From SHAN690 sp040905305 (GTDB lineage: Bacteria > Bacteroidota > Bacteroidia > Flavobacteriales_G > Salibacteraceae), in NCBI GenBank assembly GCA_040905305.1, contig JBBDRU010000114.1, positions 1-7,747 of the forward strand: DNA of 7,747 bases, read 5' to 3'. The stretch's first letter is position 1, and each line of letters starts with the position of its first letter. The notes below the pieces were generated by a model. That model searched no databases. It was not told the DNA's origin and was given only the letters and a program-made list of their open reading frames with translations. Of the stretch, positions 1 through 6,813 are shown piece by piece. The translations under genes and the position numbers were made by a program.

Positions 1-33
1 GGATACTAAATCTTATTTTTAATCAACAGGTAG

Positions 34-222
34 TTAATCTTTTTGACATTGTTCCGTAGGCCGCGCACCGCAAACAGTGCAACTTCCTTCATCGTTTTTA
101 AGCAATGGGTTGTTGCTTGCACACGTTCCAGCAAACTCACCGTTTTTTTTGCCCCATATTTTGATAGCAATTCCTGCAAATGCTAACCCAATTAAACCCG
201 TTGCTAAAAGAATTAATTTCAT
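34..222 (-). CDS. Small membrane-anchored four-cysteine protein, NqrM-like (possible Na+-NQR maturation factor)
   Basis: This 62-residue protein starts at an ATG and has one hydrophobic segment at about residues 3-22, followed by a short hydrophilic tail. The tail carries GEFAGTC (Cys34), then Cys48, Cys51 and Cys59, giving the spacing C-x13-C-x2-C-x7-C. Similar proteins in Bacteroidota are usually labelled only 'membrane or secreted protein'. The plan of an N-terminal anchor, then Gly-Ser/Thr-Cys, then a cluster of three cysteines, matches NqrM (DUF539), a small protein needed to place iron in the NqrD/NqrE cysteine site of the sodium-pumping NADH:quinone reductase. The NqrM link is inference from layout and cysteine pattern; the residues between the cysteines are not clearly similar. 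It lies 84 bases downstream of the GIN-domain lipoprotein on the same strand. A weak TAnnTTTA-type box just before the ATG may give it its own promoter. No nqr gene lies inside the window. Confidence 0.75.
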   Translation of the reverse strand: MKLILLATGLIGLAFAGIAIKIWGKKNGEFAGTCASNNPLLKNDEGSCTVCGARPTEQCQKD

Positions 223-306
223 GGTGTAAAAGTAAAGATCAATCTGGTTTATGCCCTCGTTGAAAGCCTCATTCTTTGTTAAAACTTGTGGTATCAGGTT
301 TTGGGT

Positions 307-1053
307 CTATTCTCGGATGATTTGTCCTCCGCCAGATTGGTGCCATTTTATGATTTCTGCCTCACCCGATGCGTGCACATTTCCCTGATGATAAATCTGG
401 TAATACAGGGTTTCAAATGCGTTTACATAGGTATCTCCAAGGCTGTTGTTATGCACTGAAACGGTTTTTGCTTTTAGATCTTGTGCTTTGATGGGAGCAT
501 AACCGGAATTGTAGATGTAGGCATAATTGCACGTTCCTTCCACGTAAACATCTGTTGCGCCTGTATGAACGACAATATTCAAATCTTGGCAGGCAACATT
601 GAGGGTTATACTTCCTGAAACATCCATCACCTCAACCAATAGGGAGTCGCGTGTAAATGGGGTCATGAAACCTATGCGACCTGAGTTTTCAGAGTAGATG
701 TGAGCCATTTCTGTAAAGTGGATTTCTACATGAGGTAATGGATCAATTTTACGAATCCAGTTGCAGGTGTTTATTTCTGATATTGCTATTTGCTGACCGC
801 TTTGCTTCACCTGGATTCCATCAATCACGTTGTCGCCTGCGGTTATTACTGCATAATCAGAACTGTCTTCCACAAAGCTTATGCTCATACGGTCGCTTAA
901 GTGAATGTAGCTAAACGCGTCTAAGATGATGGTTTTTTCCGTTAAATCACCACGCATGTCCATGCAGCCAGCCTTGTCCTTTTTGCAAGCAAAAAGAAAA
1001 ACAACTGAGCTGTATATAAGTGTTTTATATACGGTATGTAAGTCCCAGTTCAA
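307..1053 (-). CDS. GIN-domain (DUF2807) lipoprotein, read from a TTG start
   Basis: This 248-residue protein begins with a short signal peptide ending in a lipobox-like LFAC, with Cys23 as the likely lipidated residue, followed by Lys-Lys-Asp. The mature part is rich in short beta strands and Gly/Asn turns. It fits the 'putative auto-transporter adhesin, head GIN domain' family (DUF2807), a right-handed beta-helix-like fold common in Bacteroidota envelope proteins. Residues 45-110 form the first half and residues 110-235 the repetitive helix part. No enzymatic residues are known for the family, and its role is uncertain. The only standard start codon between the upstream in-frame stop (1081-1083) and the signal peptide is the TTG at 1051-1053. 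That start overlaps the end of the PagL-like gene by 29 bases, which suggests translational coupling. The family call rests on general resemblance and is fairly secure; the start is less so. Confidence 0.75.
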   Translation of the reverse strand: MNWDLHTVYKTLIYSSVVFLFACKKDKAGCMDMRGDLTEKTIILDAFSYIHLSDRMSISFVEDSSDYAVITAGDNVIDGIQVKQSGQQIAISEINTCNWIRKIDPLPHVEIHFTEMAHIYSENSGRIGFMTPFTRDSLLVEVMDVSGSITLNVACQDLNIVVHTGATDVYVEGTCNYAYIYNSGYAPIKAQDLKAKTVSVHNNSLGDTYVNAFETLYYQIYHQGNVHASGEAEIIKWHQSGGGQIIRE

Positions 1054-2158
1054 AATAATCGGCTTTGAAAAAGTGTGTTTTTAAGGATAAGCTCATTCCC
1101 AAATGATCTGTTATAAAGTAGCGTATTCCCACCCGGTGATACAAAAAACCATCGCGTTTATAGCTGTCCAAAACATAGGCTCCCATTTGAATTAATAACA
1201 TGGCATCAGCAACATGCAGTCCATATCCAAAATGCACTCCTGATTGAATGTTTTGCTGTGGATCAATTGCTTCACCTAAAGCATTCCTATATTGGTAAAG
1301 GGCTTCATTATAAAAGAAGTCTAAACCCAGAGCAAGGGAGCTTTTTCTGCTGATGCCAAATATTCGGTCAGAGGTCAGCGAAAACGTTGGAAATTTTGCA
1401 TTATAAGGCTTTATGCTTTGCTTTACTCCACCATTTAAGCTGAATAGCCAGTTGCTCTCTATGCGAGTTTTGGTTCGTGCGATTGCCGTGCTATCAGATT
1501 CAACCCTTGAAGGCCGATAACTCAAACCGAGGGAAATAGTCGGGTAATTCAACCCTAAATTAGGCAAGGAAAAGGCCGCGTTTGAAAAGTGATTAAAGGC
1601 AGTGCCTATTGCTAGATCAAGTCGGTCGGTGGCGTGGTAGGTGAGACGTTGCCCGAGCATGATGAATACATTTCCGTGGCTGCCGATTGCTATGTTCTTA
1701 TAGTTATCCTCAAGATCAAATGGTTTGGAAATAAAACCCGGCCCGGCACCAACTTCAAGATGCCAGATGAATCTGTTTTGAATAATCACCGGGGTGGATA
1801 AATAGGCAGCGACCCCCAAGCCATATCCGAGTAAATCCTTGTTGGCGAGGTTAAAACCTCTGAAGGTAGCACCTATTTGGGGCTGTCTGTAAAGACGTTT
1901 CCATTCTTTATCCGTATTGGTCTGAATAAACACCCTTAACTCTGCAAAATGAGACGGCCCCATAGGTAAATGAGCCATATTTTGACGGTGCGGCAGTAAG
2001 AACCCCCTCGCAGCGTGTGATTCAATTCCAATATTCGACAACTGGGCTTGAGCTAATGTGCTCGAAATAACAAGCAGTAAAGATGATATGTATCCGCGGG
2101 TATTCACGTTCGCAAAATTGCAAAGGATGTGCTTCTTTTGAAGACGCAAAATAAACAT
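1025..2158 (-). CDS. PagL-like outer-membrane barrel (acyloxyacyl hydrolase / lipid A 3-O-deacylase family)
   Basis: Up to 377 residues long. A signal peptide lies at residues 21-38 (cleavage likely after AQA) and the rest alternates in the manner of amphipathic beta strands. Residues 188-205 carry the PagL signature: FNHFSNA followed by PNLGLN, with candidate catalytic His190 and Ser192. PagL removes the 3-O-acyl chain of lipid A in the outer membrane. Bacterial PagL is about 150-170 residues, whereas this protein has another 160 residues after the signature that also look like a barrel and end in ELGLTYRI. The residue expected to match the PagL catalytic Glu appears to be Asn204, so activity is uncertain. 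The ATG at 2156-2158 leaves only 16 bases to the divergent mazG. An in-frame GTG at 2105-2107 would give a cleaner signal peptide beginning NTRGYISS and leave room for promoters, so it may be the true start. The gene leads a minus-strand cluster with the GIN-domain lipoprotein. Confidence 0.75.
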   Translation of the reverse strand: MFILRLQKKHILCNFANVNTRGYISSLLLVISSTLAQAQLSNIGIESHAARGFLLPHRQNMAHLPMGPSHFAELRVFIQTNTDKEWKRLYRQPQIGATFRGFNLANKDLLGYGLGVAAYLSTPVIIQNRFIWHLEVGAGPGFISKPFDLEDNYKNIAIGSHGNVFIMLGQRLTYHATDRLDLAIGTAFNHFSNAAFSLPNLGLNYPTISLGLSYRPSRVESDSTAIARTKTRIESNWLFSLNGGVKQSIKPYNAKFPTFSLTSDRIFGISRKSSLALGLDFFYNEALYQYRNALGEAIDPQQNIQSGVHFGYGLHVADAMLLIQMGAYVLDSYKRDGFLYHRVGIRYFITDHLGMSLSLKTHFFKADYFELGLTYRI

Positions 2159-2174
2159 CCAAGACTAAATAATT

Positions 2175-2942
2175 ATGAGACCAGAATTGGCAGCATTTGA
2201 GCGACTCGTAACCATCATCAGTGAATTGAGAACAGGATGTCCATGGGACAGGAAACAAACCATTGAATCACTGCGCTATTTGACCATTGAGGAAACTTAT
2301 GAATTGAGTGATGCCATTATTGATAACGATTTACAAGAGGTCAAGAGTGAATTGGGCGATTTGATCATGCATGTGGTATTCTACGCCCAAATAGGAAGTG
2401 AGAAAAATGCGTTTACCATTACGGATGTGCTTAATAGCGTAAGCGATAAGTTGGTGAGAAGGCATCCGCACATTTATGGAGATGTCAAGGTTGAAAACGA
2501 GGAAGACGTCAAAAGAAATTGGGAGCAAATCAAATTAAAGGAGGGGAAAAAGTCAGTACTCTCAGGGGTGCCGAAAAGTTTGCCGGCTATGGTTAAAGCT
2601 AATCGCATTCAGGAAAAGGCCAGAGGTGTTGGCTTTGATTGGGATAATCAATCGCAAGTATGGGAAAAGGTTAAAGAAGAAATGAACGAATTACAAACAG
2701 AGGTAGAACAAAACAGCTCGAAAGAACGAATTGAAGAAGAGTTTGGTGATGTTTTATTCAGTATGATAAATTACGCACGCTTTATAGGAGTGAACCCGGA
2801 AGATGCTCTTGAGAGAACGAATAAGAAATTTATACACCGGTTTCAGTTTCTTGAAGAAAAAGCCAATAGTTCTGATAAAAAGCTTTCAGATATGAGTTTG
2901 GAAGAAATGGACAACATCTGGAATGAAGCAAAAAAGGCGTAG
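2175..2942 (+). CDS. mazG: Nucleoside triphosphate pyrophosphohydrolase MazG
   Basis: This 255-residue cytoplasmic enzyme hydrolyses NTPs or dNTPs to the monophosphate and pyrophosphate, a house-cleaning role that in E. coli also affects (p)ppGpp levels. Two MazG domains are visible. The first has GCPWDRKQT (21-29), EExxE (39-43) and ExxELGDL (56-63), giving metal-binding Glu39/Glu40/Glu43 and Glu59/Asp62. The second has EExxE (168-172) and EEEFGDVLF (187-195) with Asp192. RRHPHIYGD (95-103) and the KANRIQEKARGVGFDW block (141-156) are also family hallmarks. The length agrees with full MazG proteins (about 260), and all metal ligands look intact, so it should be active. It is transcribed away from the PagL-like gene and ends 14 bases before the convergent ZIP gene, so it is probably monocistronic. 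The ATG start agrees with the family N-terminus. Confidence 0.95.
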   Translation: MRPELAAFERLVTIISELRTGCPWDRKQTIESLRYLTIEETYELSDAIIDNDLQEVKSELGDLIMHVVFYAQIGSEKNAFTITDVLNSVSDKLVRRHPHIYGDVKVENEEDVKRNWEQIKLKEGKKSVLSGVPKSLPAMVKANRIQEKARGVGFDWDNQSQVWEKVKEEMNELQTEVEQNSSKERIEEEFGDVLFSMINYARFIGVNPEDALERTNKKFIHRFQFLEEKANSSDKKLSDMSLEEMDNIWNEAKKA

Positions 2943-2956
2943 CAAGCAAATTGCGG

Positions 2957-3655
2957 TTATAATGCCACACCAAGTATCACACCAATAGCTATGACCAATA
3001 CGCGCTTTGTAGATAAACGATGATGGTCGCTACTTTCAAAAAGGATGGTGGTGGAAACATGAAGCAAAATACCAACGGTGAGGCCAAGACTCAAAAACAT
3101 CAACTCTGAGGAGTCACTTCCGAAGTAGTGTTGTATGAATGAACCGATTACCGTGCAAAGAATAAAACCGATAAGCCACAAGAGGGCTGCGTTTTTTCGT
3201 ACTCCACTTTTAACCAACAAAGAAGATAGGGTTATCGCAACAGGGATTTTGTGCAACATGATTCCAACGGTGAGTTCATTATCATACCTGATGATATTTG
3301 AAAACAAGCTTGATGCAAGCGGCATTCCTTCGATTAAGGCGTGGAGGCAAAGTGCAGTATAAGATATGATGAGTGCGGTTTTGCTGGTTGAAGAATGAGC
3401 ATGTCCATGTTCTATACCTTTTGAGTAGTTTTCTAGGAAGATCTGCACCAAAAAACCAATTAGAAGCACATAACCGGCTTTATGTCCGAGCTCTTCAAAA
3501 AGCTCCGGTAAAATATGAGTGAATAGAATCGTGATGAGGTAGGCACCACCAGCCGAAAGAAAAAGGTATATCCACGAGCGCTTAGTGGGTGCTTTATAAA
3601 TGAACCAAGCACCCGCTAAAAAAGACAGTATTAACCCTAGTATATAAACGATCAT
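2957..3655 (-). CDS. ZIP-family divalent metal transporter
   Basis: This 232-residue inner-membrane protein has about seven or eight hydrophobic segments and a histidine-rich cytoplasmic loop (HGHAH, residues 83-87) in the place of the usual ZIP loop between helices 3 and 4. ZIP proteins import zinc, iron or manganese into the cytoplasm. The metal-site helices are recognisable: LHALIEG (104-110, His105 and Glu109) for helix 4 and LHKIPVA (134-140, His135) for helix 5. The second helix usually reads HExPxE or QDxPEG; here Lys136 and Val139 replace the acidic residues, so the second metal site of the binuclear centre seems to be missing. This is a feature of some ZIP subfamilies and not by itself a sign of loss of function. 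The start overlaps the methyltransferase stop by four bases (ATGA), so the two are translationally coupled. Substrate metal cannot be told from sequence. Confidence 0.88.
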   Translation of the reverse strand: MIVYILGLILSFLAGAWFIYKAPTKRSWIYLFLSAGGAYLITILFTHILPELFEELGHKAGYVLLIGFLVQIFLENYSKGIEHGHAHSSTSKTALIISYTALCLHALIEGMPLASSLFSNIIRYDNELTVGIMLHKIPVAITLSSLLVKSGVRKNAALLWLIGFILCTVIGSFIQHYFGSDSSELMFLSLGLTVGILLHVSTTILFESSDHHRLSTKRVLVIAIGVILGVAL

Positions 3656-4389
3656 GCTTTCCTTATAGCAACTATGATAACACGTTTACTTTCGCTTGTG
3701 CAAGGATCAAGTTGATAATTGCCAAAAGTAGTCTTAATCTCAAACCCTGCCCGGGTCAATAGACGTTCTAAGTCTTGTTTTGAAAACGCTCGAACGCGCT
3801 CTTCAAACTGAAATTTTTTCTCTTTGTCTGTTACCTCAATCAATTTTACAATAGAGTTTTCTTCGAGGTAACGCTTTATGCTGAATGTTATTCCTTCAAT
3901 TTGTTTCGTTTCTGTTTTCTTGAGGTTCAGCAAGACTTCAGAGGTGTTTAAATAATCAATTACAAAAACACCATCTTCCATTAAACTATCGTGAATATTG
4001 CATAGTGCTTGCAAGTGCTCTTCCTCGTTGTCAAAATACCCGAAACTGGTAAACAGATTCACAGCATAATGACAATTAGATACTGGGAAAGGCTTGCGAA
4101 TGTCATGCTGAAAAAATTCAATTTTCGGATCTGTTTTAAATTCTTCCTGAGCTTCATTGATGCTGTTTTGAGAAAGGTCAATTCCGATCACCTCAAATCC
4201 ACGTGTGCATAAGTATTTGGAGTGCCTCCCTTTACCGCAGGCCACATCAATAAACTTTGCACCTGCTTTTGGAGATAAAAAAAGAAGAAGCGCATCAATG
4301 AATTGACGCGCTTCAACTTCGTTTCTATTTCTGTATAGCAAATGGTAATAATGGGTGTCGAACCACGTTTCAAACCATTCTTTAGACAT
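3652..4389 (-). CDS. Class I SAM-dependent methyltransferase (substrate unknown)
   Basis: This 245-residue soluble protein has a Rossmann-type methyltransferase core. Motif I is FIDVACGKGRHS (47-58), which binds the S-adenosylmethionine carboxypropyl part. The acidic end of strand 2 is in VIGIDLS (67-73, Asp71), which binds the ribose. HDIRKPFP (95-102) and NLFTSFGYF (111-119) follow. The C-terminal end (about 225-245, ending in a RVIIVAIRKA strand) is the usual closing beta hairpin. The N-terminus, EWFETWFDTHYYHLLYRNR, is characteristic of a Bacteroidota family annotated only as class I methyltransferase; the substrate is not known and I do not guess it. It starts 3 bases after the S46 peptidase stop and overlaps the ZIP gene by 4 bases, so all three form one minus-strand transcription unit. 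Confidence 0.9.
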   Translation of the reverse strand: MSKEWFETWFDTHYYHLLYRNRNEVEARQFIDALLLFLSPKAGAKFIDVACGKGRHSKYLCTRGFEVIGIDLSQNSINEAQEEFKTDPKIEFFQHDIRKPFPVSNCHYAVNLFTSFGYFDNEEEHLQALCNIHDSLMEDGVFVIDYLNTSEVLLNLKKTETKQIEGITFSIKRYLEENSIVKLIEVTDKEKKFQFEERVRAFSKQDLERLLTRAGFEIKTTFGNYQLDPCTSESKRVIIVAIRKA

Positions 4390-4392
4390 ATT

Positions 4393-6654
4393 CTACAAGC
4401 CTTTTTTTCCTTTGTTTAGTTTGGCTTTTTTCAATTCTGCCGGATCAATTTCCGAACCTGAATCGGAAGAGGTGGAAGGTATTGGGTCTTTACTGGAAAC
4501 CAACTTCATTTCATCAACCAGGTGCTTTGCACCCGCATATTTATCAACAATAAAGAGCACATAACGAATATCCACCGCAATGGTACGCTGAAGATCGGGT
4601 TCAAATGCAATGTCACCACTCATCGCTTCCCAATTACCATCAAACGCACAACCGATGAGTTCGCCCTTGCCATTTATTACAGGACTTCCCGAGTTCCCTC
4701 CGGTAATGTCTGTGTTGGATAAGAAACAAACCCTCATTTCACCATCGATACCATATCTGCCGAAATCCTTGTTGTTGTATAGTTCTTTGAGTTTTGAAGG
4801 TACTGTAAACTCATCACTGGTGGGGTCTTCTTTTTCCATTATACCTTCCATCGTAGTGTAATAGTTATAGTAGATTGCATCTGCCGGATAATAATCAAGT
4901 ACATTACCATAAGTTACCCGCATGGTTGAATTGGCATTTGGATAATAGTTGATATCTGGATTCATTTTTCGCAAACCGTTTACAAAAAGTCTGTTGGCAT
5001 TGTCAATTTTAGCCAGTGCAGGTCCCATACTTGGTAAAATTTCAGACCTGAAGTGGTTCAAAAATCCATTCATGAATTCAAAAACCATATCCTTATCCAA
5101 TGCCTTTGCTTTAGGGTCATCTAGAAACTCCGTGTATTCCGATTCAGAGGCGAAAAGACTTTTAGAAAACATTTTATCAGCCAGTTTACTGAAGTCACCT
5201 TTGTATTTTGAAACATACTTTTTGAAAAACTCAGGTTGCAGGTCTTCTGGTATGTCCTCGCTAAAAAACTCCAACAAGGCAGCCGTAACCTTTTGATCAG
5301 TTGGCATATTGTAATCTTTGTAAAATTTACTTGCCTGGGTCTTGAGGCTTTCAACTGTTGCATCAATTTTTTCCTGGTCTGGTTCATCAGCAGATAGCAG
5401 AGAATATAATTGTGAAGTTCTCCATGCCATAACAATGGCTTCGCTGCCAAAGATGCATTCATTTAAATAGGTTCGATACAATGCTGTTTCATCTGTAGAT
5501 TCATAGGCCTCTTTCCAGTCGGTTAAAATAGAGCCATATATTCCTTTGCGGTCAGCATCTTTGTTTACCCAGTTCATAAAGTCTGATTCCAACCGCTGTT
5601 TCTCGTCTTTAACCTTTAATCGCTTTAGACCGCGTTGCTGACCGATGAAATACTTGTAGTAGTTGCTCACACCCGCATATTTAGAAGCATATTTGATCCG
5701 TGTTTCATCGCTGGCATCCATGTCTTCCTTCATGATCGCCAAACGTGTTTCTCTTACTTTAACGGTATTGGGTTGGCGAACGGTTAGTTCTTGCTCAACA
5801 CCATAAGAGCTCAAATAACGATCGGTGCTTCCTGGATAACCCATGATCATTGCAAAGTCGTCTTTTTCAACACCATCCAACGACACAGGCAGAAAATGTT
5901 TTGGTTGATATGGAACGTTTTCAGAAGCATAATCAGCAGGTTTACCATCAGGGCTCATGTAAACGCGTAACATGGAGAAGTCACCTGTGTGCCGCGGCCA
6001 CATCCAGTTATCCGTGTCGCCACCAAACTTTCCGATGGAAGAAGGTGGAGCTCCCACCAATCTCACATCACGGTATGTTTCATATACGAAAGCATAATAC
6101 TCATTTCCTTCAAAAAAACTTCTGATTTGAATGTTATAGTGCGCTTCAACATCTTCTTTTATTTTTTCTTCAGCGGCTTGAATTGCTGATCTCACAGCAG
6201 CATTTCGTTCCTCTCCGCTTAATGTAATGCTAATGTCACCCAAAACCTCATCGGTTACATCCCTCATTTCAATGAGAAAACCGGCCGTCATATCTTTTGC
6301 AGGAAGTTCATCATTCATTGCCATGGCCCAAAAGCCATCGGTGAGGTAATCGTGGTCTGTGGTACTGTTATCCTGGATCACACCAAAAGCACAATGGTGA
6401 TTGGTTAAAGCCAGTCCTTGAGAACTGATCATTTCGGCTGTGCACGAACCGCCATTAAGAACCACAATGGCATCTTTAAGACTTGCATTATTAACACTGT
6501 AAATCTCCTCAGCACTCAACTGAAGTCCGTGTTTTTGCATGTCTGCGTAATTCAATCTTTTGATCAACATAGGAAGCCACATGCCCTCATCGGCCTTAAC
6601 ATTGCCCGAAAAAAGGAAGATAGATGCGATTAAACCTGATAATATTCTGTTCAT
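4393..6654 (-). CDS. S46-family dipeptidyl peptidase, DPP7-like, secreted
   Basis: This 753-residue exported serine peptidase removes dipeptides from the N-terminus of oligopeptides and would supply dipeptides for uptake from the periplasm. A signal peptide covers residues 1-21, with cleavage before DEGMW, the conserved mature start of S46 enzymes. The chymotrypsin-like triad is visible: His87 in TNHHC (84-88), Asp225 in RHTGDF (221-226) and Ser655 in GGNSGSPV (652-659). Residue 673, in FDGNWEAM, is Gly. The literature, as I recall it, places Gly here in DPP7 (hydrophobic P1) and Arg in DPP11 (Asp/Glu P1), so DPP7-type specificity is inferred. Asp672 would hold the substrate amino group. The length is close to that of characterised S46 enzymes (about 710-720), with a 30-residue Ser/Asp- then Lys-rich tail after about residue 720. 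No T9SS C-terminal domain is apparent, so a periplasmic location is likely. It heads the operon with the methyltransferase and ZIP genes. Confidence 0.93.
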   Translation of the reverse strand: MNRILSGLIASIFLFSGNVKADEGMWLPMLIKRLNYADMQKHGLQLSAEEIYSVNNASLKDAIVVLNGGSCTAEMISSQGLALTNHHCAFGVIQDNSTTDHDYLTDGFWAMAMNDELPAKDMTAGFLIEMRDVTDEVLGDISITLSGEERNAAVRSAIQAAEEKIKEDVEAHYNIQIRSFFEGNEYYAFVYETYRDVRLVGAPPSSIGKFGGDTDNWMWPRHTGDFSMLRVYMSPDGKPADYASENVPYQPKHFLPVSLDGVEKDDFAMIMGYPGSTDRYLSSYGVEQELTVRQPNTVKVRETRLAIMKEDMDASDETRIKYASKYAGVSNYYKYFIGQQRGLKRLKVKDEKQRLESDFMNWVNKDADRKGIYGSILTDWKEAYESTDETALYRTYLNECIFGSEAIVMAWRTSQLYSLLSADEPDQEKIDATVESLKTQASKFYKDYNMPTDQKVTAALLEFFSEDIPEDLQPEFFKKYVSKYKGDFSKLADKMFSKSLFASESEYTEFLDDPKAKALDKDMVFEFMNGFLNHFRSEILPSMGPALAKIDNANRLFVNGLRKMNPDINYYPNANSTMRVTYGNVLDYYPADAIYYNYYTTMEGIMEKEDPTSDEFTVPSKLKELYNNKDFGRYGIDGEMRVCFLSNTDITGGNSGSPVINGKGELIGCAFDGNWEAMSGDIAFEPDLQRTIAVDIRYVLFIVDKYAGAKHLVDEMKLVSSKDPIPSTSSDSGSEIDPAELKKAKLNKGKKGL

Positions 6655-6675
6655 TCTAAATTAATTTTAAGGCGG

Positions 6676-6683
6676 CAAAAATA
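6676..6683 (-). promoter_or_regulatory. -7 promoter box for the S46 peptidase operon
   Basis: Read on the minus strand the box is TATTTTTG, an exact match to the Bacteroidota -7 consensus TAnnTTTG. It ends 21 bases before the ATG, which gives a 5' leader of roughly 15 bases. No TTG -33 element is visible at the usual 17-23 base spacing upstream, so the promoter is incomplete by consensus and may depend on an activator. The assignment is from consensus only. Confidence 0.5.
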
Positions 6684-6756
6684 GAAAAGCTAAGTTGGCT
6701 TTTTGTAATTGATTTCCTTAACTAACAACCCAATGCTGAAAGCTTTAAAAAAATCG

Positions 6757-6790
6757 TTGTATTATCGCTTTTTATTAAGGCCTATATTTG
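6757..6790 (+). promoter_or_regulatory. Promoter for the siaB-siaC pair
   Basis: TATATTTG at 6783-6790 is an exact match to the Bacteroidota -7 box TAnnTTTG. A TTG at 6757-6759 lies 23 bases upstream, at the upper limit of the spacing reported for Flavobacterium promoters. Transcription would start near 6797, about 17 bases before the GTG start codon at 6814, which supports that start. The surrounding bases are AT-rich, and the box is oriented away from the S46 operon promoter about 100 bases to the left. Confidence 0.55.
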
Positions 6791-6813
6791 TCTTAACCTT
6801 AGTCCTACATTAA

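Noticed and set aside
2118..2140. Possible mazG promoter (TTG at 2118, TTCTTTTG at 2133-2140)
   Set aside because: The -7 box misses the conserved A and the spacing of 12 bases is too short for the phylum consensus.
2022..2258. Minus-strand 78-codon frame across the mazG / PagL-like junction
   Set aside because: It overlaps the start of mazG and the PagL-like gene in another frame, is rich in Cys, Phe and Tyr with no motif, and looks like a shadow of the real genes.
2940..2960. Possible bidirectional terminator between mazG and the ZIP gene
   Set aside because: Only a four-base GCAA/TTGC stem is visible, with no following T tract, which is too weak to call.
4610..5296. Plus-strand frames opposite the S46 peptidase
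   Set aside because: They are antisense to a clear peptidase coding region and are Ser/Leu/Pro-rich, as expected for a mirror of coding sequence; there is no independent evidence.
5121..5462. Minus-strand 113-codon frame inside the S46 peptidase
   Set aside because: It lies wholly in a second frame of a well-supported gene and shows no domain or signal; the peptidase reading continues through it without a break.
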